A DNA stretch of 64,000 nucleotides from Mesorhizobium huakuii (GTDB lineage Bacteria; Pseudomonadota; Alphaproteobacteria; Rhizobiales; Rhizobiaceae), in the NCBI RefSeq assembly GCF_014189455.1, contig NZ_CP050296.1:2352001-2416000 (forward strand), read 5' to 3'. Of the stretch, positions 27,861-37,475 are shown piece by piece (positions within the stretch are counted from its first letter, which is position 1; the number at the start of each line of letters is the position of its first letter). A model generated the notes under the pieces. That model had not been told where the DNA came from. It did not search any database and saw nothing but the letters and a program-made list of their open reading frames with translations. Position numbers and translations under genes: made by a program.

Positions 27861-29171
27861 CTATTCAAGAAGCGGCGACCAGGCCGGGTCGGACGCGAAA
27901 TTCGAGGTCGGGATTGGCTGCTCGTTACGGCCGGTGAGGTCGACCGAAACCAGCTTTGGGCCGCCATTGGAGTCGCGGAAGAACATCAAGACGCGGCCAT
28001 TCGGTGCCCAGGTCGGTCCTTCCTGCTGGAAGCCGGAGGACAGGATGCGCTCGCCGGAGCCGTCGGTCTTCATGACGCCGATCTGGAATTCGCCGCCAGT
28101 CTGCTTGGTGAAGGCGATGAGGTCACCGCGCGGCGACCACACCGGCGTCGAATAGACGCCATCGCCGAAGGAGATGCGGGTCTGGCCCGAGCCGTCGGCG
28201 CCCATGACATAGATTTGCGCACGGCCGCCGCGGTCGGAGGTGAACACCACCTTGCTGCCGTCGGGCGAATAGGAGGGTGAGGTGTCGATGGCGGTCGAGT
28301 TGGTCAGCCGCGTCGTCGAGCGGCTGCGCAAATCCATAGCGAAGATGTTGGAATTGCCGTCGTCGCGCAGCAGGCTCATAATCACCTTCTGGCCGTCGGG
28401 CGAGAAGCGCGGCGCAAACGTCATCCCGGGGAAATTGCCCACCAGTTCGCGCTGCCCGGTCTCGATCTGCAGGAGATAGACCCGCGGCTGGCCGCTTTCA
28501 TACGACATGTAGGTGATTTCCTGCCGGTTCGGCGAGAAACGCGGCGTCAGCACGATCGAACGGCCATCCGAGAGATAGCGGACGTTGGCGCCGTCCTGGT
28601 CCATGATGGCAAGGCGCTTCTTGCGCGCGTTCTTGGCGCCGGACTCGTCGATGAACACCACGCGCGTGTCGAAATAGCCCTTCTCGCCGGTCAGCCGCTC
28701 ATAGATGGCGTCGGCGATGATGTGGGCGACACGGCGCTGGTTGGCGTCGTTGGCGAAGAACTGCTCGCCGGCCATCTGCTGGCCGGCAAACGTATCCCAA
28801 AGCCGATACTGCGCGCGGATGCGCCCATCGGCCTCCTTGCTGACGCTGCCGGTGACCAGCGCCTGCGCGTTGATCACCTTCCAGTCGTCGAAGCGAGGGG
28901 CGGCGTCCGGGTTCGTTATCTTTTCGATGAAGGCGCTCTTGTCGATCGGCGCGAACAGACCGGAGCGCTTGAGGTCAGCCGTGACGATCTGGGATATCTG
29001 CGCGCCGAGCGCATCGCCACCCTGGAAATCCGTGATGGCGATCGGCAGCGGCTCGACATTGCCCTTGTTGACGTTGAGCTCGACGAGCGCCCATGCCGGC
29101 ATGGGGACTACGGCCGTCATGCCCAGCGCCATGGCTGCAATCGTCAGGAGCGGCTTGAGGAAAGATCTCAT
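27861..29171 (-). CDS. tolB: Tol-Pal system protein TolB
   Basis: This periplasmic beta-propeller binds Pal and the TolA C-terminal domain and is needed for outer-membrane constriction. The 436-residue protein has a signal peptide (about 1-28), the TolA-interacting N-terminal segment ([18 protein letters not shown]), a small alpha/beta domain and a six-bladed propeller with repeated [10 protein letters not shown] and [11 protein letters not shown] blades. The C-terminus [10 protein letters not shown] is intact, so the adjacent cassette did not remove tolB residues. Upstream is tolA, 39 nt away. The tol genes are all on the minus strand. Confidence 0.96.
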   Translation of the reverse strand: MRSFLKPLLTIAAMALGMTAVVPMPAWALVELNVNKGNVEPLPIAITDFQGGDALGAQISQIVTADLKRSGLFAPIDKSAFIEKITNPDAAPRFDDWKVINAQALVTGSVSKEADGRIRAQYRLWDTFAGQQMAGEQFFANDANQRRVAHIIADAIYERLTGEKGYFDTRVVFIDESGAKNARKKRLAIMDQDGANVRYLSDGRSIVLTPRFSPNRQEITYMSYESGQPRVYLLQIETGQRELVGNFPGMTFAPRFSPDGQKVIMSLLRDDGNSNIFAMDLRSRSTTRLTNSTAIDTSPSYSPDGSKVVFTSDRGGRAQIYVMGADGSGQTRISFGDGVYSTPVWSPRGDLIAFTKQTGGEFQIGVMKTDGSGERILSSGFQQEGPTWAPNGRVLMFFRDSNGGPKLVSVDLTGRNEQPIPTSNFASDPAWSPLLE

Positions 29172-29210
29172 ATCTTCTCGCTTCTCTTCTTTGATTGGTG
29201 GACGCCAGGC

Positions 29211-30368
29211 CTAAAGGCCGAGCATCTCCCTTGGATCGAAAGTGACCCGGATGTCGTTCCAGATGTCCTGCTTGCCGGCAGGAACCTGCAGGCCGGCCAC
29301 GTCGCATTTCTGAACCGCGCGAACCGCGCTTTCATCGAACTGCCGGTTGCCGCTCGACTTTTCGACGGACGGGCGTCCGTCGAGCTTGCCGGAGTTGTCC
29401 AGGTTGAAGCGCACGACGACGACGAAATTCTCTGAACCTTCCAGCCCGACCGGCAAGGTCCAGCAACCGCCCAACTGGCTTTCCAGGGCGCCCTGCTCCG
29501 ACTTCGAAAGCTTCTGGCCCTGATCCTTGTCACCGCCGAGCGACGCCTGCTGGGTCGAGCGTTTGGCGCCACCGCCCGACGGCTTCTGCTTGTCGAGAAG
29601 AGCGGAAATCTCGGCGGCGTTGAACTGCTTGTCGTCGGACTTCGGCTTCGACGACGCTTCCTTGACCGGCTTGTCGGCGTCCTTGCGTTCCGGCGCCTTG
29701 GCGCTTTCCGCCTGTGCCGGCTGCGGCTTCGGCCGCGCTTCCGGTGCGGGCGCCGAGCTCGGCAACTGCGTCTCTTCGGTCGGCGGATCCTTGGCTATGG
29801 CCTCGGCGACAGCATCCGGCTTGACCTCGGGCGTCGGATCGATCGCGGCGGTCTTGTCCTGCGGCGGCGGGGTCGGCGCCGGCTTGGCCGGCGTCGGCTT
29901 GGGCTCGGTCTGCTTGACCGGCTCGGGCTTGACCTCTTCCTTGGGCGTCGGCGCAGGCGCCACTTCCGTCGCCGGAATGGGTTTGGGCTTTTCCTGCGGC
30001 TTAGGCACGTCCTCGGTCTTCGGCTTTTCTTTGGGAGTCGGCGCTGGCGGCGGGGCCGAGGTCGTGTCGACCGGTTTCGGCTTAGCCTCCGGCGTTATCG
30101 GCTTGTCGGTATCGACGCTGTTCTCGCCAACCTTCTGCGAAGCCGGCACGATATCCGGACGCTGCGTCGGCAGCGGCGCCGGCTTCTCATGCATCACGGC
30201 CTTCTTGTCGCCCTGCAGCGTCTGCGCAATGGCTTCCATCGGCACGATGTCGACCGCGACGGACTCGACATCGGCGGACGGAAGCGCGGCCGGCGCCGAC
30301 AGGGTGAACAGGCCGAAGGCCAGCACCGCCGTATGCAGTATCACCGATGTGGTGAGGCCGGTCTTCAT
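29211..30368 (-). CDS. tolA: TolA-like envelope protein
   Basis: This 385-residue bitopic inner-membrane protein bridges TolQR and TolB/Pal. It has one N-terminal helix (about 7-27, SVILHTAVLAFGLFTL), a long Pro/Lys/Glu/Ala-rich arm (about 60-270) and a C-terminal globular domain (about 290-385, with GCWTLPVGLEGSENFVVV and FDESAVRAVQKC) of the TolA/TonB kind. Rhizobial TolA proteins are poorly conserved in the arm and are often called hypothetical. The position between tolR and tolB, 7 nt after tolR, supports the call. Confidence 0.85.
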   Translation of the reverse strand: MKTGLTTSVILHTAVLAFGLFTLSAPAALPSADVESVAVDIVPMEAIAQTLQGDKKAVMHEKPAPLPTQRPDIVPASQKVGENSVDTDKPITPEAKPKPVDTTSAPPPAPTPKEKPKTEDVPKPQEKPKPIPATEVAPAPTPKEEVKPEPVKQTEPKPTPAKPAPTPPPQDKTAAIDPTPEVKPDAVAEAIAKDPPTEETQLPSSAPAPEARPKPQPAQAESAKAPERKDADKPVKEASSKPKSDDKQFNAAEISALLDKQKPSGGGAKRSTQQASLGGDKDQGQKLSKSEQGALESQLGGCWTLPVGLEGSENFVVVVRFNLDNSGKLDGRPSVEKSSGNRQFDESAVRAVQKCDVAGLQVPAGKQDIWNDIRVTFDPREMLGL

Positions 30369-30375
30369 CTCGCGT

Positions 30376-30828
30376 CTATTGATCCTGTTCCTGCAGCGAA
30401 ACCAGGCCGATGTTCTTGTAGCCAGCGGCCGAAATGCGGGCCATCACCTTCATCGCCGTGCCGTAGTCGGTGGACTTGTCACCACGGATGAAGATGCGCT
30501 CCTCGTAGCCGGTCTTCGAGATCGCCTGCAGCTTGGCCACCAGCTCCTCGATCGGGATCTCGGTTTCCTGCAGGAAGATCTTGCCCGTGGCATCGATCGA
30601 GACGGTGATCGGCTGCGTGTCGGCGTTCATCGCCTTGGCCTGCGTGTCCGGCAGGTCGATCGGCACGCCGACCGTCAACATCGGTGCCGCGACCATGAAG
30701 ATGATCAGCAGCACCAGCATCACGTCGACCATCGGCGTGACGTTGATTTCGGACATCAGCGCATGGTGACGGCCGCGCCGCCTGTGGCCGCGCCCGCCGC
30801 GTCCCACCATGCCTACGGACATACCCAT
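30376..30828 (-). CDS. tolR: Tol-Pal system protein TolR
   Basis: TolR is a stator partner of TolQ and a homologue of ExbD and MotB. The 150-residue protein has an Arg/Gly-rich cytoplasmic start, one helix with the essential Asp35 (INVTPMVDVMLVLLIIFMV) that carries protons, and a periplasmic domain that can bind peptidoglycan. Length is typical. It follows tolQ by 10 nt. Confidence 0.95.
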   Translation of the reverse strand: MGMSVGMVGRGGRGHRRRGRHHALMSEINVTPMVDVMLVLLIIFMVAAPMLTVGVPIDLPDTQAKAMNADTQPITVSIDATGKIFLQETEIPIEELVAKLQAISKTGYEERIFIRGDKSTDYGTAMKVMARISAAGYKNIGLVSLQEQDQ

Positions 30829-30838
30829 CAGCTACTCC

Positions 30839-31549
30839 TCAGGCCTTCGGCGCGACTTTTTCATCGATTTGGCGCGAGAGTATGGCGGAGAACTCGTCGG
30901 AGAACCCTTCCATGCGCACAGCGATCTTGCTCGCATCCGATGACAGCTTGTTGTAGGCGATGACCGCCGGGATGGCGGCGAGCAGGCCGATGGCCGTCGC
31001 CAGCAACGCCTCGGCGATACCGGGCGCAACCACCGCGAGACTGGTGTTCTTGGAGCCGGCAATGGCCTGGAACGAGGTCATGATACCGATGACCGTGCCG
31101 AACAGGCCGATGAAGGGGGCCGCCGAACCGGTGGTGGCGAGGAAACCGAGACGCCCCTCCAGCTTCTCCATCTCGCGGGTCAGCGCCAGGTCCATCGCCT
31201 TGTCGATGCGGGTCTGCAGCCCGAGCGGCGTCTTGGCGCCCTTCTCAAAACTCTTCTTCCACTCACGCATGGCGGCGACGAAAATGGCGCCCATGCCTGA
31301 GGTTTTGCGGTCGGCGAGCGTGCGGTAGAGCTCTTCCAGCGACTGTCCGGACCAGAAGACCTGCTCGAAGCGGTTCAGCGCCAGCCGCATGCGGCCATAG
31401 GCGACCAGCTTGTCGATGATGATCGCCCAGGTCCACACCGAGGCGCAGAGCAGCCCGATCATGACCAGCTTGACCACCCAGCTGGCCTGCATGAACAGCG
31501 CCCAAATCGACAATTGCGCGCCCGGTTCGGCGAGTGCGATATTTTCCAT
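30839..31549 (-). CDS. tolQ: Tol-Pal system protein TolQ
   Basis: TolQ forms the proton channel that energises TolA. The 236-residue protein shows three helices of the MotA/TolQ/ExbB fold; the last two are in LGFLATTGSAAPFIGLFGTV and VVAPGIAEALLATAIGLLAA, the conserved channel pair. ATG 31549 (MENIALAEPG) was chosen over the in-frame upstream codon because it fits family length. It is the first gene of the tolQRAB run. A parDE cassette lies between it and ybgC. Confidence 0.95.
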   Translation of the reverse strand: MENIALAEPGAQLSIWALFMQASWVVKLVMIGLLCASVWTWAIIIDKLVAYGRMRLALNRFEQVFWSGQSLEELYRTLADRKTSGMGAIFVAAMREWKKSFEKGAKTPLGLQTRIDKAMDLALTREMEKLEGRLGFLATTGSAAPFIGLFGTVIGIMTSFQAIAGSKNTSLAVVAPGIAEALLATAIGLLAAIPAVIAYNKLSSDASKIAVRMEGFSDEFSAILSRQIDEKVAPKA

Positions 31550-31735
31550 CGTTACGTCCTTAAGATTTTCCGGGCGAAGCTGGCGGCTGGCCCCTGGCAT
31601 CCCTTGTGGTCGGTTCGCACGAAGCTACCGGACGCCCCAAACCGTGCCGTTAGCGGCCTTTTCGGGGCAAATATTGGTGAAAGGAAGGCGCTGGATGGCG
31701 TCAATCTTCACCAATCTCTTCATGAACCGTTATGG

Positions 31736-32119
31736 TTAAGGATGAGTTAGTAAATAAGGCGCGGCGCATTGCCGCGCCTGGTAGCGGGACCGACGCGCTT
31801 CCGCAGGCCAGGAATCCGTCTCGTCCACGTGGTGAGGGTAGTCCTGCCCGCCATAGAGGCCACGCAGGATGAGCACCTGCTCTGCGTCGACCCGGAACAG
31901 GATCGACGCACGACGTTCAAAGCCAACGACGCGGACTCCGGGGCCGACGGCGTCGCGAACGGAGCCGCGTTCCGGGAACGTCGATAGCGCCATGCACGCC
32001 GCCTCGATGCGGTCGATATAGGTGCCGGCACGCGCGGCACCGCTTTCCTGTTCGATGTAATTGTAGGTGGCAAAGAGGTCGGACCGCGCCGAAGGTCTGA
32101 AAACGACCTTATGTGTCAC
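31736..32119 (-). CDS. parE: ParE/RelE-type toxin
   Basis: This 127-residue protein belongs to the ParE/RelE superfamily: N-terminal VVFRPSARSDLFATYNYIEQ, central Arg/Phe strands (VRVVGFERRASILFRV) and ILRGLYGGQDY near the core end. Beyond about residue 104 the chain runs about 23 residues past the usual family end (RRSRYQARQCAAPYL), probably read-out into adjacent DNA. ParE proteins poison DNA gyrase; RelE-type members cleave mRNA. The superfamily level is firm, the target is not. Its start overlaps the antitoxin gene by 11 bp. Confidence 0.85.
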   Translation of the reverse strand: MTHKVVFRPSARSDLFATYNYIEQESGAARAGTYIDRIEAACMALSTFPERGSVRDAVGPGVRVVGFERRASILFRVDAEQVLILRGLYGGQDYPHHVDETDSWPAEARRSRYQARQCAAPYLLTHP

Positions 32120-32384
32120 GCTTGGCGACCTTCATGCGGTCTGCATGGTGCTCTCGCAATGCCTTGAACACGTCCTCGGCCGGGATATCCGGGCGCGGAT
32201 CGTCTAGAGCTTCCTGCACCTTGGCTCGCATGATGGCGGTGATGACCTGCTCCTCGCGGTCAAGAGCGCGAAGCGCGGCACGCATGACTTCGCTCGCGGA
32301 ATCATATGCTCCGGACGCCAGGCGGGCATCCAGGCTGCTTTGCTGGCGTCCAAGCGTCACGCTTATGGGTTTGCTGGTTCTCAT
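32109..32384 (-). CDS. parD: ParD-type antitoxin
   Basis: This 91-residue protein starts with a ribbon-helix-helix segment (KPISVTLGRQQSSLDARLAS then SASEVMRAALRALDREE), the ParD/CopG layout. A C-terminal acidic tail (PRPDIPAEDVFKALREH) is expected to bind the toxin. It overlaps parE by 11 bp, so the pair is translationally coupled. A perfect palindrome lies just upstream (32422-32438). The pair sits between tolQ and ybgC. Confidence 0.88.
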   Translation of the reverse strand: MRTSKPISVTLGRQQSSLDARLASGAYDSASEVMRAALRALDREEQVITAIMRAKVQEALDDPRPDIPAEDVFKALREHHADRMKVAKRDT

Positions 32385-32421
32385 GGCGATGTCTTCCTTG
32401 TCCTACCCCCTATAGCACAAT

Positions 32422-32438
32422 GTATGACACTGTCATAC
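32422..32438 (-). promoter_or_regulatory. Palindromic operator of parDE
   Basis: GTATGAC-ACT-GTCATAC is a perfect inverted repeat 38 nt before the parD ATG. On the minus strand it is followed by GCTATAG, a possible -10. The layout fits autorepression by ParD. Confidence 0.65.
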
Positions 32439-32480
32439 TATTCCCGGATGCGCGCAAGCTCCGCTGTCGGGCAAATCCGT

Positions 32481-32963
32481 TCAATCAGCCGAAGCACCAG
32501 ACTTGGGCATGAATGCCGCGACCCATTCCCTGGGAAAACGCCTCGGCCGGCCATTCTCGCCGATGATCGCCGCCTCGACCTTGGCCTCGACCAACACCTC
32601 GTCGCCGCGCTTGAGCTGCTGGGCCATGAAAATGCGCGCGCCGGAAATGCTGTCGGTGCGGGTGTCGACGGTCAGGATGTCGTCGATGCGGGCAGGGCTG
32701 CGGAAATCGATCTCCATGCGGCGCACCACCCAGACGATCTTCTCGCCGTGCTTGCCGTCGGCGAGTTCCGTGTGGTGTACGCCGGTGAGCCTGAGATAAT
32801 CGGAGCGGCCGCGCTCGAGGAATTCGAGATAGCGCGCGTGGTAGACGACGCCGGAGAAATCGGTGTCGGCATAATAGACCCGCGCCATCAGCCGGTGCCC
32901 GAACGCCGTCAGCGCGCCGGAAAGCCCGGCCAGCAACGTCGCCGATTCACCATGATCGTCCAT
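32481..32963 (-). CDS. ybgC: Tol-Pal associated acyl-CoA thioesterase YbgC
   Basis: This hot-dog-fold thioesterase acts on acyl-CoA or acyl-ACP, is linked to the Tol-Pal locus and is thought to act in phospholipid metabolism. The catalytic YYADTDFSGVVYHARYLEF (about 30-48) is intact and includes the Asp nucleophile. ATG 32963 has AAGGA upstream and gives 160 residues, close to the family's normal length. Normally it is followed directly by tolQ; here parDE intervenes. It is divergent from the GH5 gene. Confidence 0.9.
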   Translation of the reverse strand: MDDHGESATLLAGLSGALTAFGHRLMARVYYADTDFSGVVYHARYLEFLERGRSDYLRLTGVHHTELADGKHGEKIVWVVRRMEIDFRSPARIDDILTVDTRTDSISGARIFMAQQLKRGDEVLVEAKVEAAIIGENGRPRRFPREWVAAFMPKSGASAD

Positions 32964-33020
32964 TGCGCTTCCTTTTTCAGTCGCGGCGAGGCACCAGTTC
33001 CGCGCTTGACATGACATCGG

Positions 33021-34271
33021 ATGGCACTGTTGACGGCGATGATCAAGAGTTTGATGGCGGCGCTACTTGTGCTGGTGGCTTTGGCGCTACCTAGTCAGGC
33101 AGCGACTTTTACAATGAAGCGCGGCCTCAATCTTGACCAATGGGTCACCTGGCCCGGTGAGGATCAGTGGGGCGACGCCAAGGCCATCCTGCCCTATCCG
33201 GAATGGCGCAAATTCCTCAAAGACGGTGATCTCAAGGCGCTCAAGGAAGCAGGTTTCGATTTCCTGCGCATGCCTGTCGACCCCTCGCCCTTCCTGTCTG
33301 ACCAGACCGAGGCCCTGCGCGACGACCTCTATGCCAGCGTGCTGGATTCAGTGCGCATGATCAACCGCGCCGGGCTAAAGGTGATCGTCGACATGCACCT
33401 GATCCCGGCCGGCGGCAGCCGCAGGATCGGCATGGCCGAGGTGATGGACGATCCGCGGACCTTCGACCGCTACGTCGACATGGTGCGCAAGATGGCCCGC
33501 ACCCTGGCCGGCGAGGACCCCAAACAAGTCGCGTTCGAACTGATGAACGAACCGATCGTCGATTGCGACAGCGACGGCACCAGCCTGTGGCCGGACCGCC
33601 AGCGCAAATTGTTCGCCGCGGCGCGATCGTCGGCGACGAAGCTGACGCTGGTGCTGACCGGCGCCTGCTACTCCGCCGCCTCGTCCCTGCAGAAGATCGA
33701 CCCGAAGGCGATCCCCGACGACAACGTTATCTGGACCTTTCACTCCTACGATCCATTCCTGCTGACCCACCAGGGCGCGACCTGGGCCGGCGATTTTATC
33801 CCCTACGTGACCGGGCTGCCCTACCCGCTGACATCAGTGCCGAAGGCGCAGCTCGACGTGACACTCGACACCATCCGCGCCCGGATCAAGGCCGAGGCGC
33901 CGTGGACGCGGCAGAGTGGCCTGCTGGCCTATCTCGACGAGCAGGTCGCCAGCATGGATAGTCCCGACAAGCTGCTTGGCCTGATGGACGCGCCGTTCAA
34001 CAGGGTCGAGGCATGGGCGAAGACCAACGGCATCAAGCCGGAAAACATCACATTGGGCGAGTTCGGCATGATCCGCCAGGAATACGGCAATGCCTATGTG
34101 ATGCCGGCCGAATACCGCGCCGCCTACGTCAAGGACATGATCGCGCGCGCCGAGGCGCATGGTTTCTCATGGTCGGTATGGAGCTATGGCGGCGCCTTCG
34201 GCATCGTCGATGCCTTCAATGGCGACAAGGCCGAGCCGGATGTGATGGACGTGATCCGCTCGCTTCACTGA
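33021..34271 (+). CDS. Secreted glycoside hydrolase family 5 (endoglucanase-like)
   Basis: This 416-residue protein has an N-terminal signal sequence (MIKSLMAALLVLVALALPSQA). The ATG at 33039 would give the same signal peptide. GH5 marks are RGLNLDQW near the start, LKEAGFDFLRMPVDP, the acid/base motif FELMNEP (Glu about 176) and the nucleophile region ITLGEFGMIR (Glu about 346). The family cleaves beta-1,4-glucans or related polymers. Substrate and role (own exopolysaccharide or plant wall) cannot be told from sequence. It is divergent from ybgC and convergent with the phosphoesterase gene. Confidence 0.85.
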   Translation: MALLTAMIKSLMAALLVLVALALPSQAATFTMKRGLNLDQWVTWPGEDQWGDAKAILPYPEWRKFLKDGDLKALKEAGFDFLRMPVDPSPFLSDQTEALRDDLYASVLDSVRMINRAGLKVIVDMHLIPAGGSRRIGMAEVMDDPRTFDRYVDMVRKMARTLAGEDPKQVAFELMNEPIVDCDSDGTSLWPDRQRKLFAAARSSATKLTLVLTGACYSAASSLQKIDPKAIPDDNVIWTFHSYDPFLLTHQGATWAGDFIPYVTGLPYPLTSVPKAQLDVTLDTIRARIKAEAPWTRQSGLLAYLDEQVASMDSPDKLLGLMDAPFNRVEAWAKTNGIKPENITLGEFGMIRQEYGNAYVMPAEYRAAYVKDMIARAEAHGFSWSVWSYGGAFGIVDAFNGDKAEPDVMDVIRSLH

Positions 34272-34285
34272 GAGCTACTTTCAGA

Positions 34286-35182
34286 TCAGCCGAGGTCGAT
34301 CTGCAGGATCTCCGGCCGCACGCCGAAACGCACCGGCATGATGCTGAAGCCGAGCCCGCCCGAGACGATCAGGTTCCGGTCATTCTCGACGACATGGCCA
34401 TAGGCAAAGCGATTGCCGAAACGCGACGGCACGACAGGCGAGTAGCCGAACAGCCGCACCTGCCCGCCATGGGTGTGGCCCGACAGGGTCAGCGAAACCC
34501 GCCACGGCACGGTCGGAAAAATGTCGGGCTCATGGGCAAGCAGGATGATCGGTGCGGTATCGCTAACCTTGGCCAGCGTGCCGTCGAGATCGTCGAACCC
34601 CTTGCAGTCGTCGCCCCTCCTGGCCGGCAGCAGCGCCAGCTGGTCGGCCAGGCCGGCGATCCAGACGCCATGGCCATCCTTCTCCAGGCGCACGACATCG
34701 TTCTCCAGCACCGGGATACCGACCTTCTCGAGCGCCTTGCGCGCGATGGTCGGGCCGGTCCCGGCGCGCTGCGCGAAGCCGTCGCTCCACCAATCATGAT
34801 TGCCGAGGATCGACAGCACGCCGAGCGGCGCCTTGAGGCCCGACAGGGCGGAGGCCCATTGCGATGGCGTCACCGGCCCCGTCACCAGGGGCATGCCCGC
34901 AATATAGTCACCCAACAGCACGATCAGGTCCGGCTGTAGCGCATTCGCGTCTTCGCAGAGCGAGGCAATATGCTCCTGCGTCATCCAAGGCCGGCAGGCA
35001 TGGATATCGGCGAGCGCGACAACCCTCAGCTTCAGGCCATCAGGCCAATGCGGCGGCGTCAGCGCATAGCGCTTCACATGCGTCAGCAGCATCGGCTCGA
35101 TGCCGACCGCATAGGCGCCGAGCGCGGCGGCCGTCAGGAATGACCCGCCGATGAAGCGCAGGAACCCGCGTCTGGTTATCAT
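34286..35182 (-). CDS. Tat-exported metallophosphoesterase
   Basis: This 298-residue protein begins MITRRGFLRFIGGSFL, a twin-arginine signal. The calcineurin-like di-metal motifs appear in order: ADIHAC, GDYIAG, GNHDWW and GHTHGGQ. The related YkuE/YaeI branch holds membrane-associated phosphohydrolases of unknown or lipid-like substrate. ATG 35182 was chosen because it gives the Tat motif; the frame is open to 35257. Its stop is 14 nt from that of the convergent GH5 gene. Confidence 0.88.
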   Translation of the reverse strand: MITRRGFLRFIGGSFLTAAALGAYAVGIEPMLLTHVKRYALTPPHWPDGLKLRVVALADIHACRPWMTQEHIASLCEDANALQPDLIVLLGDYIAGMPLVTGPVTPSQWASALSGLKAPLGVLSILGNHDWWSDGFAQRAGTGPTIARKALEKVGIPVLENDVVRLEKDGHGVWIAGLADQLALLPARRGDDCKGFDDLDGTLAKVSDTAPIILLAHEPDIFPTVPWRVSLTLSGHTHGGQVRLFGYSPVVPSRFGNRFAYGHVVENDRNLIVSGGLGFSIMPVRFGVRPEILQIDLG

Positions 35183-35342
35183 TCTTTGGCCCCGGCACGT
35201 GGATCGCGGCGGCATGCCGCGAGACAGCGCCGATAAAATCCAGGATTGCGCCGGCAAATCGGCAAAGACGAGCAGATTTTGCGCAAACCGTTCACGGATG
35301 CTTGATCATTGGTCCGGGAACCCCCGCCTGATCGCTTGGCGG

Positions 35343-36380
35343 CTATTCTTCCTGGAACAGGTTGATCTGCTGCTGCGCCAAGTCCTTCGGCGCATCGAGG
35401 CCGAGATGGCGCCAGGCATTGGCCGTCAGCATGCGTCCGCGCGGCGTGCGCTGGATGAAGCCCTGCTGGATCAGATAGGGTTCGATGATGTCCTCGATGG
35501 CGTCGCGCGGCTCGGACAGGCCGGCGGCGATGGTCTCGATGCCGACCGGCCCGCCGCCGAAATTGCGGGCGATCATAGAGAGATAGCGACGGTCGAGCGC
35601 GTCGAGGCCGAGCGCGTCGACCTCGAGCCGGGTCAGCGCCTCGTCGGCGATGAGACGGTCGACATGGCCGTCGCCAGCGACCGAGGCGAAATCGCGCACG
35701 CGGCGCAACAGCCGGCCGGCGATGCGCGGCGTGCCGCGCGCACGCCGCGCGATCTCCAGCGCGCCGTCGTCGCCGAGCGGCATTTGCAGGATGCGGGCAC
35801 CACGCCGCACGATCTGTTCCAGTTCCTCGACCGTGTAGAAATTGAGCCGCACCGGAATGCCGAACCGGTCGCGCAGCGGATTGGTCAGCAGGCCAAGCCG
35901 CGTGGTGGCGGCGACGAGCGTGAAGCGGGCAAGGTCGATCTTGACCGAGCGCGCCGCTGGTCCCTCGCCGATGATCAGGTCGAGCTGGAAATCCTCCATC
36001 GCCGGATAGAGGATTTCCTCCACCGCCGGGTTCAGCCGGTGGATTTCGTCGATGAACAGCACGTCGCCTTCTTCGAGATTGGTGAGCAGCGCGGCGAGAT
36101 CTCCGGCCTTCGCGATGACCGGCCCGGAAGTCGAGCGGAAATTGACGCCGAGTTCGCGCGCCATGATCTGCGCCAGCGTCGTCTTGCCCAGCCCGGGCGG
36201 CCCGACGAACAGCACATGGTCGAGCGCCTCGTTGCGCCCCTTGGCGGCCTCGATGAACACTTTGAGATTGGCCCGCACCGCCGCCTGGCCGACGAAGTCG
36301 GCAAGCGTCTGCGGCCGCAAGGTCTGCTCGGCATCCTCGCTGCGTTTTTCGGGAGCGATCAGGCGGGGCGACAGGCTCAT
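35343..36380 (-). CDS. ruvB: Holliday junction DNA helicase RuvB
   Basis: This hexameric AAA+ motor drives branch migration with RuvA. The 345-residue protein has Walker A GPPGLGKT (60-67), Walker [11 protein letters not shown], sensor RSTSGPV and the C-terminal winged helix [11 protein letters not shown]. Length and motifs are standard. ruvA ends 43 nt upstream, so the genes are co-oriented and probably co-transcribed. Confidence 0.97.
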   Translation of the reverse strand: MSLSPRLIAPEKRSEDAEQTLRPQTLADFVGQAAVRANLKVFIEAAKGRNEALDHVLFVGPPGLGKTTLAQIMARELGVNFRSTSGPVIAKAGDLAALLTNLEEGDVLFIDEIHRLNPAVEEILYPAMEDFQLDLIIGEGPAARSVKIDLARFTLVAATTRLGLLTNPLRDRFGIPVRLNFYTVEELEQIVRRGARILQMPLGDDGALEIARRARGTPRIAGRLLRRVRDFASVAGDGHVDRLIADEALTRLEVDALGLDALDRRYLSMIARNFGGGPVGIETIAAGLSEPRDAIEDIIEPYLIQQGFIQRTPRGRMLTANAWRHLGLDAPKDLAQQQINLFQEE

Positions 36381-36423
36381 GCTGTCTTCCTTGCATATGG
36401 CAGGGAAACGGACAAGCGAGCCC

Positions 36424-37044
36424 TCACCGCGCGAGTTCCTTCAGCCCGAAGCGGATCAACTTCGGTGCATCGGCGTCCTCGCCTGCGGTCTTCAGCGCCG
36501 CCGCCACCGCATTGGCGGCGGTGTCGCGCGAATAGCCGAGATTGACCAGCGCCGAGACCGCGTCGGTGATTGGCGCCGGGGCCACGCCTTCGCCCAGCTC
36601 CTGCTTCAGGCCGATGGTGCCGGAGGCGGCGCCCGCATAGGCCGGCGCCTTGTTCTTCAATTCGGTGACGATGCGCTCGGCCACCTTCTTGCCGACGCCA
36701 GGCGCGCGGGAAACCATGGCGATGTCGCGCAACGCAATCGCGTTGGCGAGGTCGGCCGGCGCCAGCGTCGACAGGATGGCCAGCGCCACCTTGGCGCCGA
36801 CACCCGGCACATTGTTCATCAGCAATCGAAACCACTCGCGCTCAAGCTGCGACTGGAAGCCGTAGAGGCGCAGCATGTCCTCGCGCACATAAGTCTCGAT
36901 GAACAACACCACCGCCTCGCCGGGCGACGGCAGCGCGGCCAGCGTGCGCGCCGAGCAATAGGCGACATAGCCAACGCCATGAATGTCGACGAGGCAATGA
37001 TCCTCGTCGATCTCGTCCAACGTGCCCTTGAGCTTGCCGATCAT
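36424..37044 (-). CDS. ruvA: Holliday junction DNA helicase RuvA
   Basis: RuvA tetramers hold the four-way junction and load RuvB. The 206-residue protein shows the N-terminal OB fold ([19 protein letters not shown]), two helix-hairpin-helix motifs ([14 protein letters not shown] and [19 protein letters not shown]) and a C-terminal domain III ([17 protein letters not shown]) that binds RuvB. The vapBC cassette lies between it and ruvC. Confidence 0.97.
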   Translation of the reverse strand: MIGKLKGTLDEIDEDHCLVDIHGVGYVAYCSARTLAALPSPGEAVVLFIETYVREDMLRLYGFQSQLEREWFRLLMNNVPGVGAKVALAILSTLAPADLANAIALRDIAMVSRAPGVGKKVAERIVTELKNKAPAYAGAASGTIGLKQELGEGVAPAPITDAVSALVNLGYSRDTAANAVAAALKTAGEDADAPKLIRFGLKELAR

Positions 37045-37059
37045 TGGACGCAGCCCCCG

Positions 37060-37473
37060 TTAGGGATGAGTATCGGGCGTAATGAGCTCGACATCTGGAA
37101 AGTACTTTCTGAAACCTGCGGGATCGCGAGTAAGAATGGGATAGCCTCGGATGGCGGCATGGGCTCCTATCAGGAAATCGGGCATCACCTTCTCTCGAGG
37201 TCCGCCCAATCGCCGATAGACAGAGAACGCTCTCGCCGCCGCAAAGGCCGCTTCGAACGGGAGACTTTCGCGCCGGAACTCATCTTCAGGCAAGGCATCA
37301 TCGACGTCGTCTATCGCCTCATAGCGCATCGAAAACTCGGCGTAGATGATCTGATTGATGACCAGGCTGCCCCGCTCAAGAGCAGACACCATTTTGGACC
37401 ACGACCACTTTGACCAGGCGGGATCGCGAACGGCCACATCGATAAGTACATTGGTGTCCACAAGCGTCGCCAA
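37060..37473 (-). CDS. vapC: VapC-type PIN-domain ribonuclease toxin
   Basis: This 137-residue PIN-domain protein starts MATLVDTNVLIDV, with the first catalytic Asp6 and Asp12. Further acidic residues occur in IIYAEFS and in KVMPDFLIGAHAA, completing the metal site. VapC toxins cleave RNA, often tRNA. It follows the AbrB-type antitoxin gene by 2 nt, and its stop lies 15 nt from the ruvA start. The reading frame is complete. Confidence 0.9.
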   Translation of the reverse strand: MATLVDTNVLIDVAVRDPAWSKWSWSKMVSALERGSLVINQIIYAEFSMRYEAIDDVDDALPEDEFRRESLPFEAAFAAARAFSVYRRLGGPREKVMPDFLIGAHAAIRGYPILTRDPAGFRKYFPDVELITPDTHP

Positions 37474-37475
37474 GA

